Source: Rachycentron canadum
Lineage: Eukaryota; Chordata; Actinopteri; Carangiformes; Rachycentridae
Assembly: GCA_038496675.1 (NCBI GenBank)
Contig: CM076653.1
Location: 9,496,407-9,560,406, forward strand
Direction: 5' to 3'
Length of the DNA stretch: 64,000 nt
Position 1 is the stretch's first letter. Each line of letters begins with the position of its first letter. The notes under the pieces are model-generated. The model was not told where the DNA came from. It ran no database searches and saw nothing but the letters and a program-made list of their open reading frames with translations. A program made the position numbers and the translations under genes. Shown here piece after piece: positions 12,401-22,058 of the stretch.

Positions 12401-15400
12401 CAAAATAAGAGCCATTTCCACCATTTCTGCACATTTTGTAGACACAAGTTAATCAAGAAAAATAATTAGGACATTGTTGACAGTTATCATTAGCTGCATG
12501 TGGTAGTTATGTAAATGTAATATTTTCCTTTACCTTCTCTGGTCTTATCGCTTGTGTCTTCATTTACTAGCGAGATGAGTCTATAAATGTGACAAACAGA
12601 AGATCAGTTCACAGCATTTTGCATAGACATAAGGCACCAGGTGTGTAGAAAGACCATCTCAGTGTTTCTAAAAACACACTCCCCATCTTCACTGTTGGCA
12701 TGCATGTGTTTGGTCTACCTGCATGAGTAAAGATGAAGATGCGATAACTCACTGGTCATCAGTAGCGTCGGTTTTCTTTCCTTCTCCTTTCTCTGCTTTA
12801 CTTTTCTTCTTCCCCTTCTTCTTAGCCAGCTTGTCCATGGGGTCTTGTAAGGTCTGCGGGAATAACCGTGTCGTTGGTTACAGTTATTGGTCTTTTCTCC
12901 AGATTTAAATCTACTTTGACGGCGTTCAGGCCAAGATGTTCCCTGACCTTAAGTGTGGAAAACTCGTAGTGCTGACAGCCCTTGAAGCTCTCGTGAATGG
13001 CTGCCATCGTGTGAGATGTCTTCTCCCAGAAGTGCAAAAGTGTTGTCTATAGAGGAGATGAGCAAGACAAATCACACTCGGCTTATTGTGATGGAAACAA
13101 TTTGAAAATGAGAGGATATGCAGTGTCTTATTTTCCTTTGTTCCCTTCATGTTTGTCTTCCTTCCTGACTGAAAACACCCTGTTCAACATCAGTGGAGAG
13201 TATGAACACAACTAGGATACGTGGTATACCTGGTATGTGGTTAAAACGTGTGAGAGGAGGTTGCAGCGGCTGGCTCCCAGCAGGTCCACTTTCTGACAGA
13301 CGTCATTCTTCAGTTTGTCAAAGCTTGTTTTGGTTGTGCGCACCTGAGCCTGAACCTGTAACACAACAGATAGGAAAATGTCCCAACTGAAGATCAGCAC
13401 CCACTATTATGTATCATGCAGGTTTGAACAATCAAAGTGCAAATGGTCTGTGCTTATGCAAGTGTAAGGAGAAAGCAGCATGCCAAGTTCTTGTTCTATT
13501 ATGGTTTGCACAAATGAACCACCATTTAAAGGAGCGTTGCACCCTCTAGTGGCATCTCTGTGATTGCTTTTTTTCCTGCTTTATGATGTTTGTTTGGTCT
13601 TGCAGTAAATTAGGGCTGAAATGAGTTTGTTTATTACACGACTGACAGAAAATGAATTGCCCTGATTTGATATTCAATTAATTTAAAGTTTAAGTTATCT
13701 ATCGAGTAGACAACATTGTCTGGTTCTATTCTCTCTAATCCAAGGAATTGTTGTTGGGTTTTCTTTTTGTATGATTGGAAATGTTGGTTTGTTTGATGGC
13801 AAACTGAGCAATAACCGACAATTAACTGGCAAACGTGTTCATATGTGTGATTTGTAATTGGTAGTAATTTAGACCCAATATTGATGGGTGAAGACAGCTG
13901 TTGTTAACAACATCAACAATGGCTCAGCTTCCAAACACGCTGCGTACGCGGAGCCTCTGCCATTGTTAAGGACTGCGAGGCTCCGCAACAGCTTCTTCCG
14001 AGCTATCGGAGCGCTGAACTCCCAACACCTCACCCCGGGAGTCACCTACCCCCCTCCCACTGTAATGTGAACATCAAGGACAACAAATATTGCGTCTTGT
14101 GTCTGAGCTGTTTAATGTCGTTGCCACTGTTGGCCTGTTTGTGCTGCAGTGTGTTTGCACACTGAATGCATGTAGTATGGTTGCGCCGTGCAGGCAGACT
14201 GCCACTGGTTGCACTGGATCTATGTTGAATGCGTGGTTGCTGTATGAAACACTATTTCATTCATCTGTACTCTCTGTATATGGTAAATGACAATAAAGGC
14301 TGACTTGACTTCACTGAAGTGTCCCAGTGAGCCATCATGGTCATTACAGCCCAGAATCTGGCCCAAACTATAAAAAAAATGCAGTCAGTACTTCTGTAGC
14401 TGTGCTTCCTGTTGTGACATGTCAGACTATGTGATGCCTGAATGACAAACCTTGCGGAATTTCTCCATCTGTTTATGTGTATCTGGATCCAGCTCCTGAG
14501 ACACATCCTTCATCCAAAGCAGCGCCCCACGATACTCAGTCCTCGACTGCTCCATTCGATTCACCGTCAGCCACGTGTCTGAGATGGCTCGATACCGAAA
14601 GGTTTCCACCTCCTGGTACAATCGGCACAGAGGGTTCCTCAGAGCCAGTCTGTGGGACGCAGCGTTAAATCCAGTATTAATGTCCTCGTTTTGGCAAGTT
14701 TGGCATAAATTATCAACACCTCTGTGCATTCATTTTAGACGGTACTGGGTTATTCTGACTTTACAGACTCGTTTGGCTCGTTTATCGTGGATGATGGAGT
14801 CTGCTGAATAATTTGGGAATAAAAGGAAATTGCCCTACAAAATCAAAAGGCCTCTCAGCTCTTCCAGCTACAAAAAGTGTCTTGTAAAAGCAAATAGTGG
14901 AATCAATCAAAGGCCATCGGTTCAATTGACTTTTTATCCCCTTCAGTGAAGAAACCGAGTAAAACTTAAAAGTAGTCTAAGGGCATTACAATAACAAGCA
15001 TGTAATATGATAATAATGGACCACTATTCTTAGGTATTATCCATCATTGCGTGTGGTTCGTTAGCCTCATTTGTCCCGGTTCAGATTCAGATACAGAACA
15101 ATTCATTTATCAGAGTGAGCCTACCTCTGCTGTTCAAGCAACTTGTCTTCTACTCTGTACTCATGATTATTTGCTTTCTTCCCATTAGCTGGAAGTGTAC
15201 ATACCCAACTCTGGGATTACACAAACAGGACAGGCCTCCCTGTTCCCGCTCTAGGCTTTAAGGTGATCAAATTGACTGACTCCCATATTTCCCTAGTGAA
15301 GGTGTAACTTGAATGTGAATGGTCTGGATGTGACAAACATCTGTTATACATACATTGATGATATTTCCCATGTTGCTCACCTCTGCTGAGAGGAGAAGCA

Positions 15401-16990
15401 AAGTGCTTTCCCTGTGGCCTGCATGATCTTTCCTGCCCTGGTTTTATCCTGCGAACCCTGGGACCGCAGGAAGCGACCCAGTTCGTTTTCCTCCTGGGAA
15501 AGAACTGCACAGCAGAGATGATGAATGTTGACTTAAGATTCAGTGTCTTACAAACTTGAAAATACATTATTTGCAGGTTTAACACAATAAAATGAGTCGG
15601 AATGAATTAGCATTTTGGTGAACGAAGCATTTCTGATATGTTTTTTGTGTAACGATAAAATAATAAACACATCACACATTCATGTTTTCACTCTGGAGAA
15701 TTTTTAGTAACCCTGAGAGCTGTGTTGTTCCTGGTATCATCTCCCAAGGCAGATTAGTCCCAGGAGAGGGACCAGGCTAAATGTGATGTGGGAAGCCCCC
15801 AGGTTAGTGCCTGGTGGCCAGGCCTGTTCTGCTCAAACTGAGGAAGAGGCATGGGGGTGGGGACCTCTGGCTACAGCTGGTCTGTGTCGCTAAAGGGTTA
15901 GCTTCAAGGCAAAACCCCTCTTGTTCAGGACTTGTATGAACAAGTCTTTATCAAACGCATTTTCAAAGTTAAGAGACCGTACGTACAACAGATCCTCCTC
16001 TGGTACTGCTCGATGACCTTCAGCAGCTCCATGCATGTTCTCTGGATGGAGTGGAAGACCTGCAGAGGAGAAGAAAATTTAGAACAAACACAAAGTCAAA
16101 GAAATGCCTGATCTTTGTGGGAGGTATTTCCTGTTGAGTAAGGCTTGTGTTTCGTAAACTACCTGAACAGGCTGAGAGTAACTGGTACTTTTATCAAGGC
16201 GAAGCATAGAAATCTAGTGAAGTCTCTGACACTATTGATTTCAAGATGTAATGTCTACACAGTGGAGACACTGAAACCTCTGTGGGGTAAAAACAGAAGT
16301 GTTAAAATGTCACATCAAAGCTTTAAAAACCATCTCCGATCCAGTATGTAGATACAGTTTTGAGTGATTTATCACAATGCGTATCGAGGGCCTGGTCTAA
16401 ATTAAGGTTAGATGTTCAAGCTTTTATGAAGTATCGATTTCAGCCATTAAATTCGCCTCCCTCCTGAAATGGAAGCGTAGATGATGGAGGTTGGAGAGGC
16501 AGCCTAATGTATGATTTAGGCCTCGAGCTAATACTGGCGTCGTGTGAATCAAAAAGCCATTTTGGTCCGTGCAGAATCCACCTGGGGGAAAGTATCTCCT
16601 GTGTTTCTTAATGTTTCTGTGATGTGACTCAGGGCTGTGGGAAGCAAACATGGCAGTCACCAAGCATGCTGTAAAACTACATTCCCCAGCAGACAGCTTC
16701 TTATTTCCTCCTCACCTCCAGCTTGGCATCCAGATCTGCGTCGGATGCCACCACATGTTCGTCCTCTTTCTTCCCGGTGACCTTGATGAGCGTCTGTTTG
16801 GTTTTCCAGTACTTCTGCTGGAACTTGTTCACCACAGACGAGTCTTGGCTTTGGATGAAGCGGTCAAGGTAGTCCCTGGAGTAGCCACTGCAGTGACATG
16901 TAGGGTTAGGCCAATGTTTGAGCTGTGTACATCCTGGAAAGAACGCACTGATTTTTTTTGAAGGTATACTCACAAATTTCCTCCCTCCAT
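9343..16990 (-). CDS. ica1: ica1 (islet cell autoantigen 1, ICA69), complete
   Basis: A BAR-domain (arfaptin-homology) protein that binds curved Golgi and vesicle membranes with PICK1 and Rab2, acting in dense-core and insulin granule biogenesis. Twelve coding exons on the minus strand join in phase to 476 residues (human about 483): 16990-16974, 16887-16716, 16059-15987, 15504-15381, 14649-14451, 13355-13230, 13046-12948, 12853-12753, 12580-12534, 12086-11826, 9803-9714 and 9464-9343. The start ATG at 16990 has A at -3 and G at +4. The arfaptin-homology domain occupies roughly residues 50-255, with blocks KKEDEHVVASDADLDAKLE, FLSQEENELG, TWLTVNRMEQ and KVDLLGASRCNLLSH. A Lys-rich linker follows (about 270-300). 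The ICA69 C-terminal domain has ILGGVSVDEGDFSREW and FADLDPLSNPDAVGKTD, ending at TAG 9343-9345. No frame breaks were found. Confidence 0.95.
9714..9803 (-). CDS. ica1: ica1 exon 12
   Basis: 90 nt. DWASIAPQSVAQTTGPSSG then ANQNPSKPAAK, a variable Ser/Gln/Pro linker. Phase fits on both sides. Acceptor CCATTTCAG, donor GTAGGACC. Confidence 0.82.
9804..11825 (-). other. ica1 intron between exons 11 and 12
   Basis: The longest ica1 intron (about 2.0 kb). T-run at 11251-11265 and A-run at 11569-11582. No exon or recognisable repeat was found. Confidence 0.6.
11826..12086 (-). CDS. ica1: ica1 exon 11
   Basis: 261 nt. Acidic ICA69 C-terminal domain: SMALLNEILGGVSVDEGDFS, then REWTEVFGD, then FFLPSQLLDQSLNDLQ. 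Acceptor GGTTGTTCCAG, donor GTCAGG. Confidence 0.93.
12534..12580 (-). CDS. ica1: ica1 exon 10
   Basis: 47 nt. Completes Gln and reads LISLVNEDTSDKTRE plus one base; QLISL is a family motif in this linker. Acceptor CATTTATAG, donor GTAAAGG. Confidence 0.85.
12753..12853 (-). CDS. ica1: ica1 exon 9
   Basis: 101 nt. TLQDPMDKL is followed by a Lys-rich stretch (KKKGKKKSKAEKGEGKK) and an acidic end, TDATDD. Highly charged linker, ending two bases into a Gln codon. Donor GTGAGT. Confidence 0.9.
12948..13046 (-). CDS. ica1: ica1 exon 8
   Basis: 99 nt, phase 0-0, 33 residues: TTLLHFWEKTSHTMAAIHES and on to FSTLK. It ends the arfaptin-homology domain. Acceptor CTCCTCTATAG, donor GTCAGG. Only 94 nt separate it from exon 9. 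Confidence 0.93.
13230..13355 (-). CDS. ica1: ica1 exon 7
   Basis: 126 nt, phase 0-0, 42 residues, with FDKLKNDVCQKVDLLGASR. Acceptor TGTTACAG, donor GTATAC. Confidence 0.93.
13610..13850 (-). mobile_element. Copy of MITE-like repeat family A in an ica1 intron
   Basis: Starts TTAGGGCTGAAATGA and includes CGACTGACAGAAAATGAATT, both typical of the family. The right part is diverged. Non-coding. Confidence 0.5.
13888..14315 (+). mobile_element. 5'-truncated LINE (L2/Rex1-like) 3' end, antisense in ica1 intron
   Basis: A 60-residue frame (13888-14070) contains TARLRNSFFRAIGALNS, typical of the last residues of reverse-transcriptase ORFs in fish L2/Rex1-type non-LTR elements. A ~240-nt 3' UTR follows, ending ACAATAAAGGCTGACTTGAC. 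Its higher GC and CpG content stands out from the flanking intron. It lies between ica1 exons 6 and 7, in opposite orientation to the gene. The clade is inferred from memory, and the upstream limit is approximate. Confidence 0.6.
14451..14649 (-). CDS. ica1: ica1 exon 6
   Basis: 199 nt. Encodes LALRNPLCRLYQEVETFRYR through QMEKFRK, the centre of the arfaptin-homology domain. Donor GTTTGT has an unusual T at +3 but keeps G at +5. Acceptor GTCCCACAG. Confidence 0.93.
15381..15504 (-). CDS. ica1: ica1 exon 5
   Basis: 124 nt. Encodes FLSQEENELGRFLRSQG then SQDKTRAGKIMQATGKALCF and SSQQ. Acceptor CTGCTGTGCAG, donor GTGAGC. Confidence 0.93.
15987..16059 (-). CDS. ica1: ica1 exon 4
   Basis: 73 nt. 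Encodes VFHSIQRTCMELLKVIEQYQ then RRIC plus one base. It matches the FHSIQRTC block of ICA69. Acceptor CTCCTCTGCAG, donor GTACGT. This exon is too short to stand out as an open frame. Confidence 0.92.
16716..16887 (-). CDS. ica1: ica1 exon 3
   Basis: 172 nt. Encodes GYSRDYLDRFIQSQDSSVV through DADLDAKLE, the start of the arfaptin-homology domain. Acceptor TGTCACTGCAG, donor GTGAGG. Confidence 0.93.
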
Positions 16991-17003
16991 TTTTCACGAT
17001 TAG
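16974..17003 (-). CDS. ica1: ica1 exon 2 with start codon
   Basis: Coding part 16990-16974 (M-E-G-G-N plus two bases); 16991-17003 is 5' UTR. Acceptor CTTTCTCCACAG at its right edge, donor GTGAGT. The codon split with exon 3 gives Phe. The intron to exon 3 is only 86 nt. Confidence 0.85.
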
Positions 17004-18017
17004 CTGTGGAGAAAGCAGAGCAACTTAGATTCTTACTGGACGTAGCTTGAAACAGCAGGACACCGATATGTAATATAACAACTACATATTCTCTCAGTGT
17101 GCATGTACTTGCATTACAGAATATGTACTTCATGAAATCAGTCTTTCTTTAAAACCACATTTCACTGGTGTTAGTGTCTCTGCACTGACGACAAGTTGCT
17201 TTAAAAACAATACAAAATGTTATTTTCAAAAGTTAGATTTGAGCCCTTTTACTTTGAAATTCAATGTTTTTAAACATTGATATGTCCTATAATTACAATA
17301 TAATCATTAATACATCAGACAAAACTTGTAAATGCGTAAATCAATAACCTAATTCACTGTTCTTGTTCCTTTTCCTTAATCCATTTGACCAACAATGTTA
17401 GTTACTGTATAAAAGTCTTAAGCATGAGTCATAGTAAGGTGTGACTGAGGTCCTGGCTTGTGTGTGTTTTACCATCCAACAGAAATGAATGAGAGGCAGT
17501 GGCAGTAATGAACCGGTACATTTGTCCAAGCACTGCTCCTTAGTTCAATTTTGACCCACACCTGAGTATTTCCATCTTTCCTCTGTACCAGCAGGAGAAC
17601 TTTTATTTCTGACACTTTAAATACATGTGCTGACATAATTGTACTTTTATTATTGACGGTATTTTTTATATGAATGTAGTTGCGCTTTTGCCGGAAGGAT
17701 CTTTATACTTGACCCACTAGAGACGAGACGGGAGCTTTTCAAGGGGATTTAAAATCCCCACGAGAAAACCAGCACTCGTTTTCCCGGAAGTGCATCACCT
17801 TGCTGATGACCAACAAAAGGATGAGATGAAAGATTATGAACAACGAATCACCGCATTTTACATCAAGCTCGCGCGTCACGACTCGCTCTCGGAGCCGTGG
17901 GCTGTGACGTGAACGCGCTTCGCGGCACCTCGGTAATAAAACACCGGGACGATTATTCTGAATTCACGGGAAAAAAAAAAACAAACAAACATATGAATGT
18001 GAGCACATCAGTGCAGC

Positions 18018-18049
<32 letters not shown>

Positions 18050-18183
18050 CAGCGCCTGCTTCACTGCGATGTGCGGAAAAACGAGCAGCTCTTCCCTCCC
18101 ATCGCCCTTTGGATATCACACTAATATCCCGATGTTAGAAAGAGCGGATATCAAAATAAAAGCCCCGTGCGTCTCACACATAC
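17004..18183 (-). other. ica1 intron 1
   Basis: AT-rich near exon 2, becoming CpG-rich from about 17860, with motifs such as GTGACGTGAAC at 17905. A 29-base A-run lies at 18021-18049. Confidence 0.5.
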
Positions 18184-18330
18184 CTCTCCGTGTCGATAAC
18201 ATGTAGAAAAGGCTCCTTATATCCCTCCCATCGTTTCACGGACAGCAGCTGTGGCTGGGCCCAGTTGTACTGTGTGTGTGTGTGTGTGTGTATGTATGTG
18301 TGTATTTGTATGTGTGTGTGTGTGTGTGCA
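18184..18330 (-). other. ica1: Predicted ica1 5' UTR exon 1 (donor certain-looking, start approximate)
   Basis: A strong minus-strand donor, GAG/GTATGT, lies at 18183/18184 inside a CpG-rich stretch upstream of the ATG exon. There is no coding content. The transcription start is not visible; I place it near 18330 because CCAAT and CRE-like motifs sit just beyond. Without a transcript this is inference. Confidence 0.45.
18271..18328. repeat. (TG)n microsatellite, interrupted
   Basis: Mostly TG dinucleotides with TATG interruptions. On the minus strand it is a (CA)n tract at the start region or 5' UTR of ica1. Confidence 0.95.
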
Positions 18331-18440
18331 CAGCTGCTCGTTCAGCTCAGCTCAGCGCATCTTCTTCCGCCGCCGACGTCATTCTCCTCCTCCTGTAATT
18401 GGCCGGATGTGCCGCGCGGCATCGTGTTCAAATGTTTGTC
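18330..18440 (-). promoter_or_regulatory. ica1: Predicted ica1 promoter
   Basis: A CpG-rich segment upstream of predicted exon 1 has, on the minus strand, a CCAAT box (18402-18398) and a CRE-like ATGACGTC (18382-18375). No TATA box is seen, which fits a CpG-type promoter. CpG-rich sequence continues downstream at about 17860-17950. Confidence 0.4.
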
Positions 18441-18599
18441 TGAGGCAAACACAGCAGTGACCGCACAGGTGCACGAGCTCCAGCTGCCTCCTGCCCCAGC
18501 GGCCTGTTTGTTTATCACTGTGCAAACTGTTTTTTTTTTTTTTTTTTTCCAGAAAACCACCATGAAGCATTAGGTCTCAAATGTCCTTTTTGTGCTTCT

Positions 18600-18655
18600 C
18601 TGTAGATCATAATATTGAATATGGCTTCATACAATAAAGGCTGGATTGACCTGTG
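18600..18655 (+). repeat. Short LINE/SINE-like 3' tail fragment
   Basis: ACAATAAAGGCTGGATTGAC (18631-18650) matches the tail of the LINE fragment at 14290-14309 with few differences. No coding part remains. Confidence 0.35.
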
Positions 18656-21600
18656 AGGAGGCCTCATATGCCCCGGGGCTCAAATTAGCTCCTGGGCCTC
18701 TTGTTTTTTTTTTTTTTACCCCGACCTTTCACCTTGTTGGGTGTGTTTCCTACAACAAAATGTAACAAGGGATAAAATCCTTTAAGGTTTCACTTTGGAG
18801 AAGAACAAAGAATGAATTATCACTGACTCTCTTTCGGCGTCTTTCAGCTCGTTGTTTTGGTTTTCTGGCCATTAGCTATGTTTTAGGTTTTTTTTGTTTT
18901 TTTTTTTGCCATATTATCCTGTTTCCATGACGAACCCCCCCCCCCCAAAAAAAAGGGCCTCTTAACTAACAATAAAGAAATAACATTACACTCAGTCACT
19001 ATCATCACTATCGCCAGAGAGTTTGGCGTCTTTCAGCTCATTGTTTTGGTTTTATGGCATGGACATGTTATCCTGTTTCCATGACAATAAGATAAACAAA
19101 ACAAGGGCATCCTAACTAAGCCATGAGTAATAATGAAACAGATTATAGAAACAATAAAGAAATAAAATCACACTCAGTCAATATCACCATTTAGAAGAGG
19201 GGGGGGGGGCTTAAGACTAATTAGAGAACAAAACGCCTGATAGACGTTAGAGACCAGCTGGTGAACATATGGAGCATTTAGCAGCTGAAGAGAATGAAAG
19301 GATTTGTATCCATCAGGCTCAAGACTCATGATGAACAGTGATGCTGCTGCATATCTTCTTGATGTGTTAACAAGCAGCTGTTTGCTTTGCCGACTTTAAT
19401 AGAAGGACTAGACGGCGTCTTCAGATTCTGTAATAACGGAGGACGTGTGGTTGAGTTTGTGCTTTAGTTTTCTCAAATCCCCAAACAAAGTTAATTCAAT
19501 TACATAAAACCAACTGACATGAGTTTAATCTGAAGCTTCTGGGGATTCAGTCTCATACAGTTTTCAGCTGTGAGTATAATATAATTTCAAGAAGTTTCAG
19601 CCCATAGTGTTCAAATGTTTGTCTCTGATGGTTACAGACTCGTATACTAATTAAAAAAGATAATTTTTTTGCAGATCATAATGTTTTCCCCTCGTGTGTG
19701 CATCGGAGTATTGGTGTAAACAAACCTCAAGCAGCATCGGAAACAATCGTAGCTAACTTTGTTGTTAAGAGTTAGACTCTGTATCGTATCTTCGAGTTCA
19801 GCAAATGTCCTTTTGTTTTAATTTGTTTCATTAACTCTGAAGCAGGACTGTCAGGATAACTCTTAGTTTACTCATGTTTGGGTGGATCCTCTTCTTGAGT
19901 TCTGTTGCATGCTCTTCCTGAGTGAGCTTTTCACAGATTCCCCTGTTATCTGGAAACACATGATGTTCCTGGCTCCATCGTCTGTCATGTTGTTGGCGTG
20001 TTTCTAATTTGTAGCATTATTTGTTGTTGCTCAGGTCTTTTTACATCTGGTGGTGGAAGAAATATTTTAATCCTGCACAAATAGTAACATCGTGTTAAAT
20101 TAAAAGAACAGATTTCATTGTTTTATTATTTTTTCCAACAGAATCCTTTTTTTTAAATGACTGTAATCAAGTTTTTAAAGTTGCAGCTGGCTGAGGTAGA
20201 ACTAATTTCCTCTACTTTCTATACTGGTAGATCTAATCTATGACATATTTTTACATTATATGTCACATAATACATTTATGTTTTATTTCAAAAGTTCAAA
20301 TCTGCCTAGTCCACAGTAAGTAGGACTACCTCAACTTTAAATACTAACGACCAAGGTTCAGAGTTGGGAAAATAATACAATGACAGGACATAAGCAACCA
20401 GAACTTATATATATATATATATAGTATATCCTGTATAAAGTATATAAAGGGAAAACTCAATAAAAGATATGAAATATAAAACAAATTTATTCTATAAAAA
20501 GTCCAGTTTTACATTAAAATGTTTCTAGTTAGTTCTTTTCCACCACCTGTTTATTAAACAATTTAAAAACAAAGAGCAAAAATACAAACACGCACACTTC
20601 AGACTTTTAGATCGAGACACACTGTTAAGTTTAATTGTGTTAAATGTGGCCCTGCCCACTCGGTTTAGTTCTGCGTTTGTCCAAAGGATGGCAGTGCAAC
20701 ACAAAGGAAGGGCAGTGCTCCTTAATGGTCTCCTCTCCTGTTTGGGGCCCCGAGCTTCAGTTTATTTCATCACACTATACTGCAGCTGATTTAATAGCAT
20801 GTACATTTTGTTGTCACCTAAAGGGAATTTCTTGTCATGCTCCAAATTGATGTACCTGTTTGTAGTCTTAGACAGTATTTGTGCTGCACAGTCAAAAGGC
20901 GTGTGAGAGCAGCGCACAGCTCAGACAGTTTTACTGAACAAGCACAGTGAGCTGTTTTAACCCTAGATTATGGATTTATATACGTGAAGTGTGTTTTATG
21001 TAGAGCCTAATTTGATCATCGCCGGGGGAACGTTGAACCCTTTGAACCTTGGACACCCTGAAGTCACTTTCCGCACAATACAGTTCGATTCATCCTCGAT
21101 TCAGTACGAAAACGAGACTGTTGTGTTTGTTGGGTTCTTTTTTTTTTTTTTTTTTTTGCATCTTTAGTGTCATAATATCTTCTGATTTCCCAGAGCAAGT
21201 TTTCCAGCTCGCCTCAGCCTCAGCCTCAACCCTTCCAACCCTGACCCCTGACATCATCCCAAGGCTGATATGAGCTGATAGATAGATGCGTCTCGTAAGG
21301 AGAGGATATAATCTCCATAAAGACCAGTGTCCTTCACCCCATCTGATCCTCCTCCACCTTATCTCCAGGTCCATGATGGTATCTAAGCAAGTTGAGTTCA
21401 CTTAAATAAGACAGGAGGACAATCAGGGCCTTAATTTAAGTGATGCTGTTAGGGGTTTAATTCAATCAGGACAGAGAAATTCCTTTCCTGAAATTGATCA
21501 GGGTCGTGCGTCACTATTGATTTTCTCTGACATTTCCTTACTCCTGCTGGTGTGCTGCGCTTCATTCATGAGGTTTTCTTTGTGTATGTATGTATTGTAT

Positions 21601-21998
21601 ACTTTCCATTGTATTCATGTTGCATGCATCAGCAACTGTACACCAGCTAATACCAGAAAACCCAACACAAGCCCAAAGTCCCATTTTCTGGGACACTGTC
21701 TGAACCAGACTTGAGCGTGCCCTCATTGTGAAGGTTTGTAACCCCCCGAGAGTGACCGACATGACCCCAGAAATTGCTCAATTGACTTTTTCCATCTGCA
21801 GTTATGTGTGGCGATGGGGAACCATGACATTTACATTTGCACCACTCCAATATGATCCCTTGCTCGGCGCGAGTTTTCGACACAGACTATAGCTCAAAAC
21901 AGGTCACAAGATCAAAAGTGTCTTTTGCCTGGAGGAGTCACTGAGTCGATCCTTTCCATTTCTGCACCAAATGGTGTTTTCTCTCTCCCTCGCCTCTT

Positions 21999-22000
<2 letters not shown>
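18656..22000. other. Intergenic DNA, no gene seen
   Basis: Contains a poly-C/A tract (18937-18955), a G-run near 19199-19210, an imperfect direct repeat of about 100 bp (ctttcagctc-ttgttttggtttt at 18841 and again at 19028), a short TA tract (20406-20422) and a T-run (21138-21157). No coding or RNA gene is supported. Confidence 0.5.
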
Positions 22001-22037
<37 letters not shown>

Positions 22038-22058
22038 CTCTCGCTCTCTCTCTCTCTC
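22001..22058. repeat. (TC)n microsatellite
   Basis: A continuous TC repeat with two TCGC interruptions. Confidence 0.95.

Larger units (their letters stand above)
14650..16715 (-). other. ica1 introns between exons 3 and 6
   Basis: Three introns (14650-15380, 15505-15986, 16060-16715). A GC-rich stretch near 15710-15900 is of unknown nature; otherwise nothing is recognisable. Confidence 0.5.

Noticed and set aside
16888..16997. Alternative ica1 start within the read-through frame from 16997
   Set aside because: The spliced ATG at 16990 with GT-AG sites and strong start context joins exon 3 in phase; the read-through would retain an 86-nt intron.
18190..18573. 127-residue frame with Cys-Val repeats
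   Set aside because: Created by the (TG)n microsatellite at the ica1 promoter.
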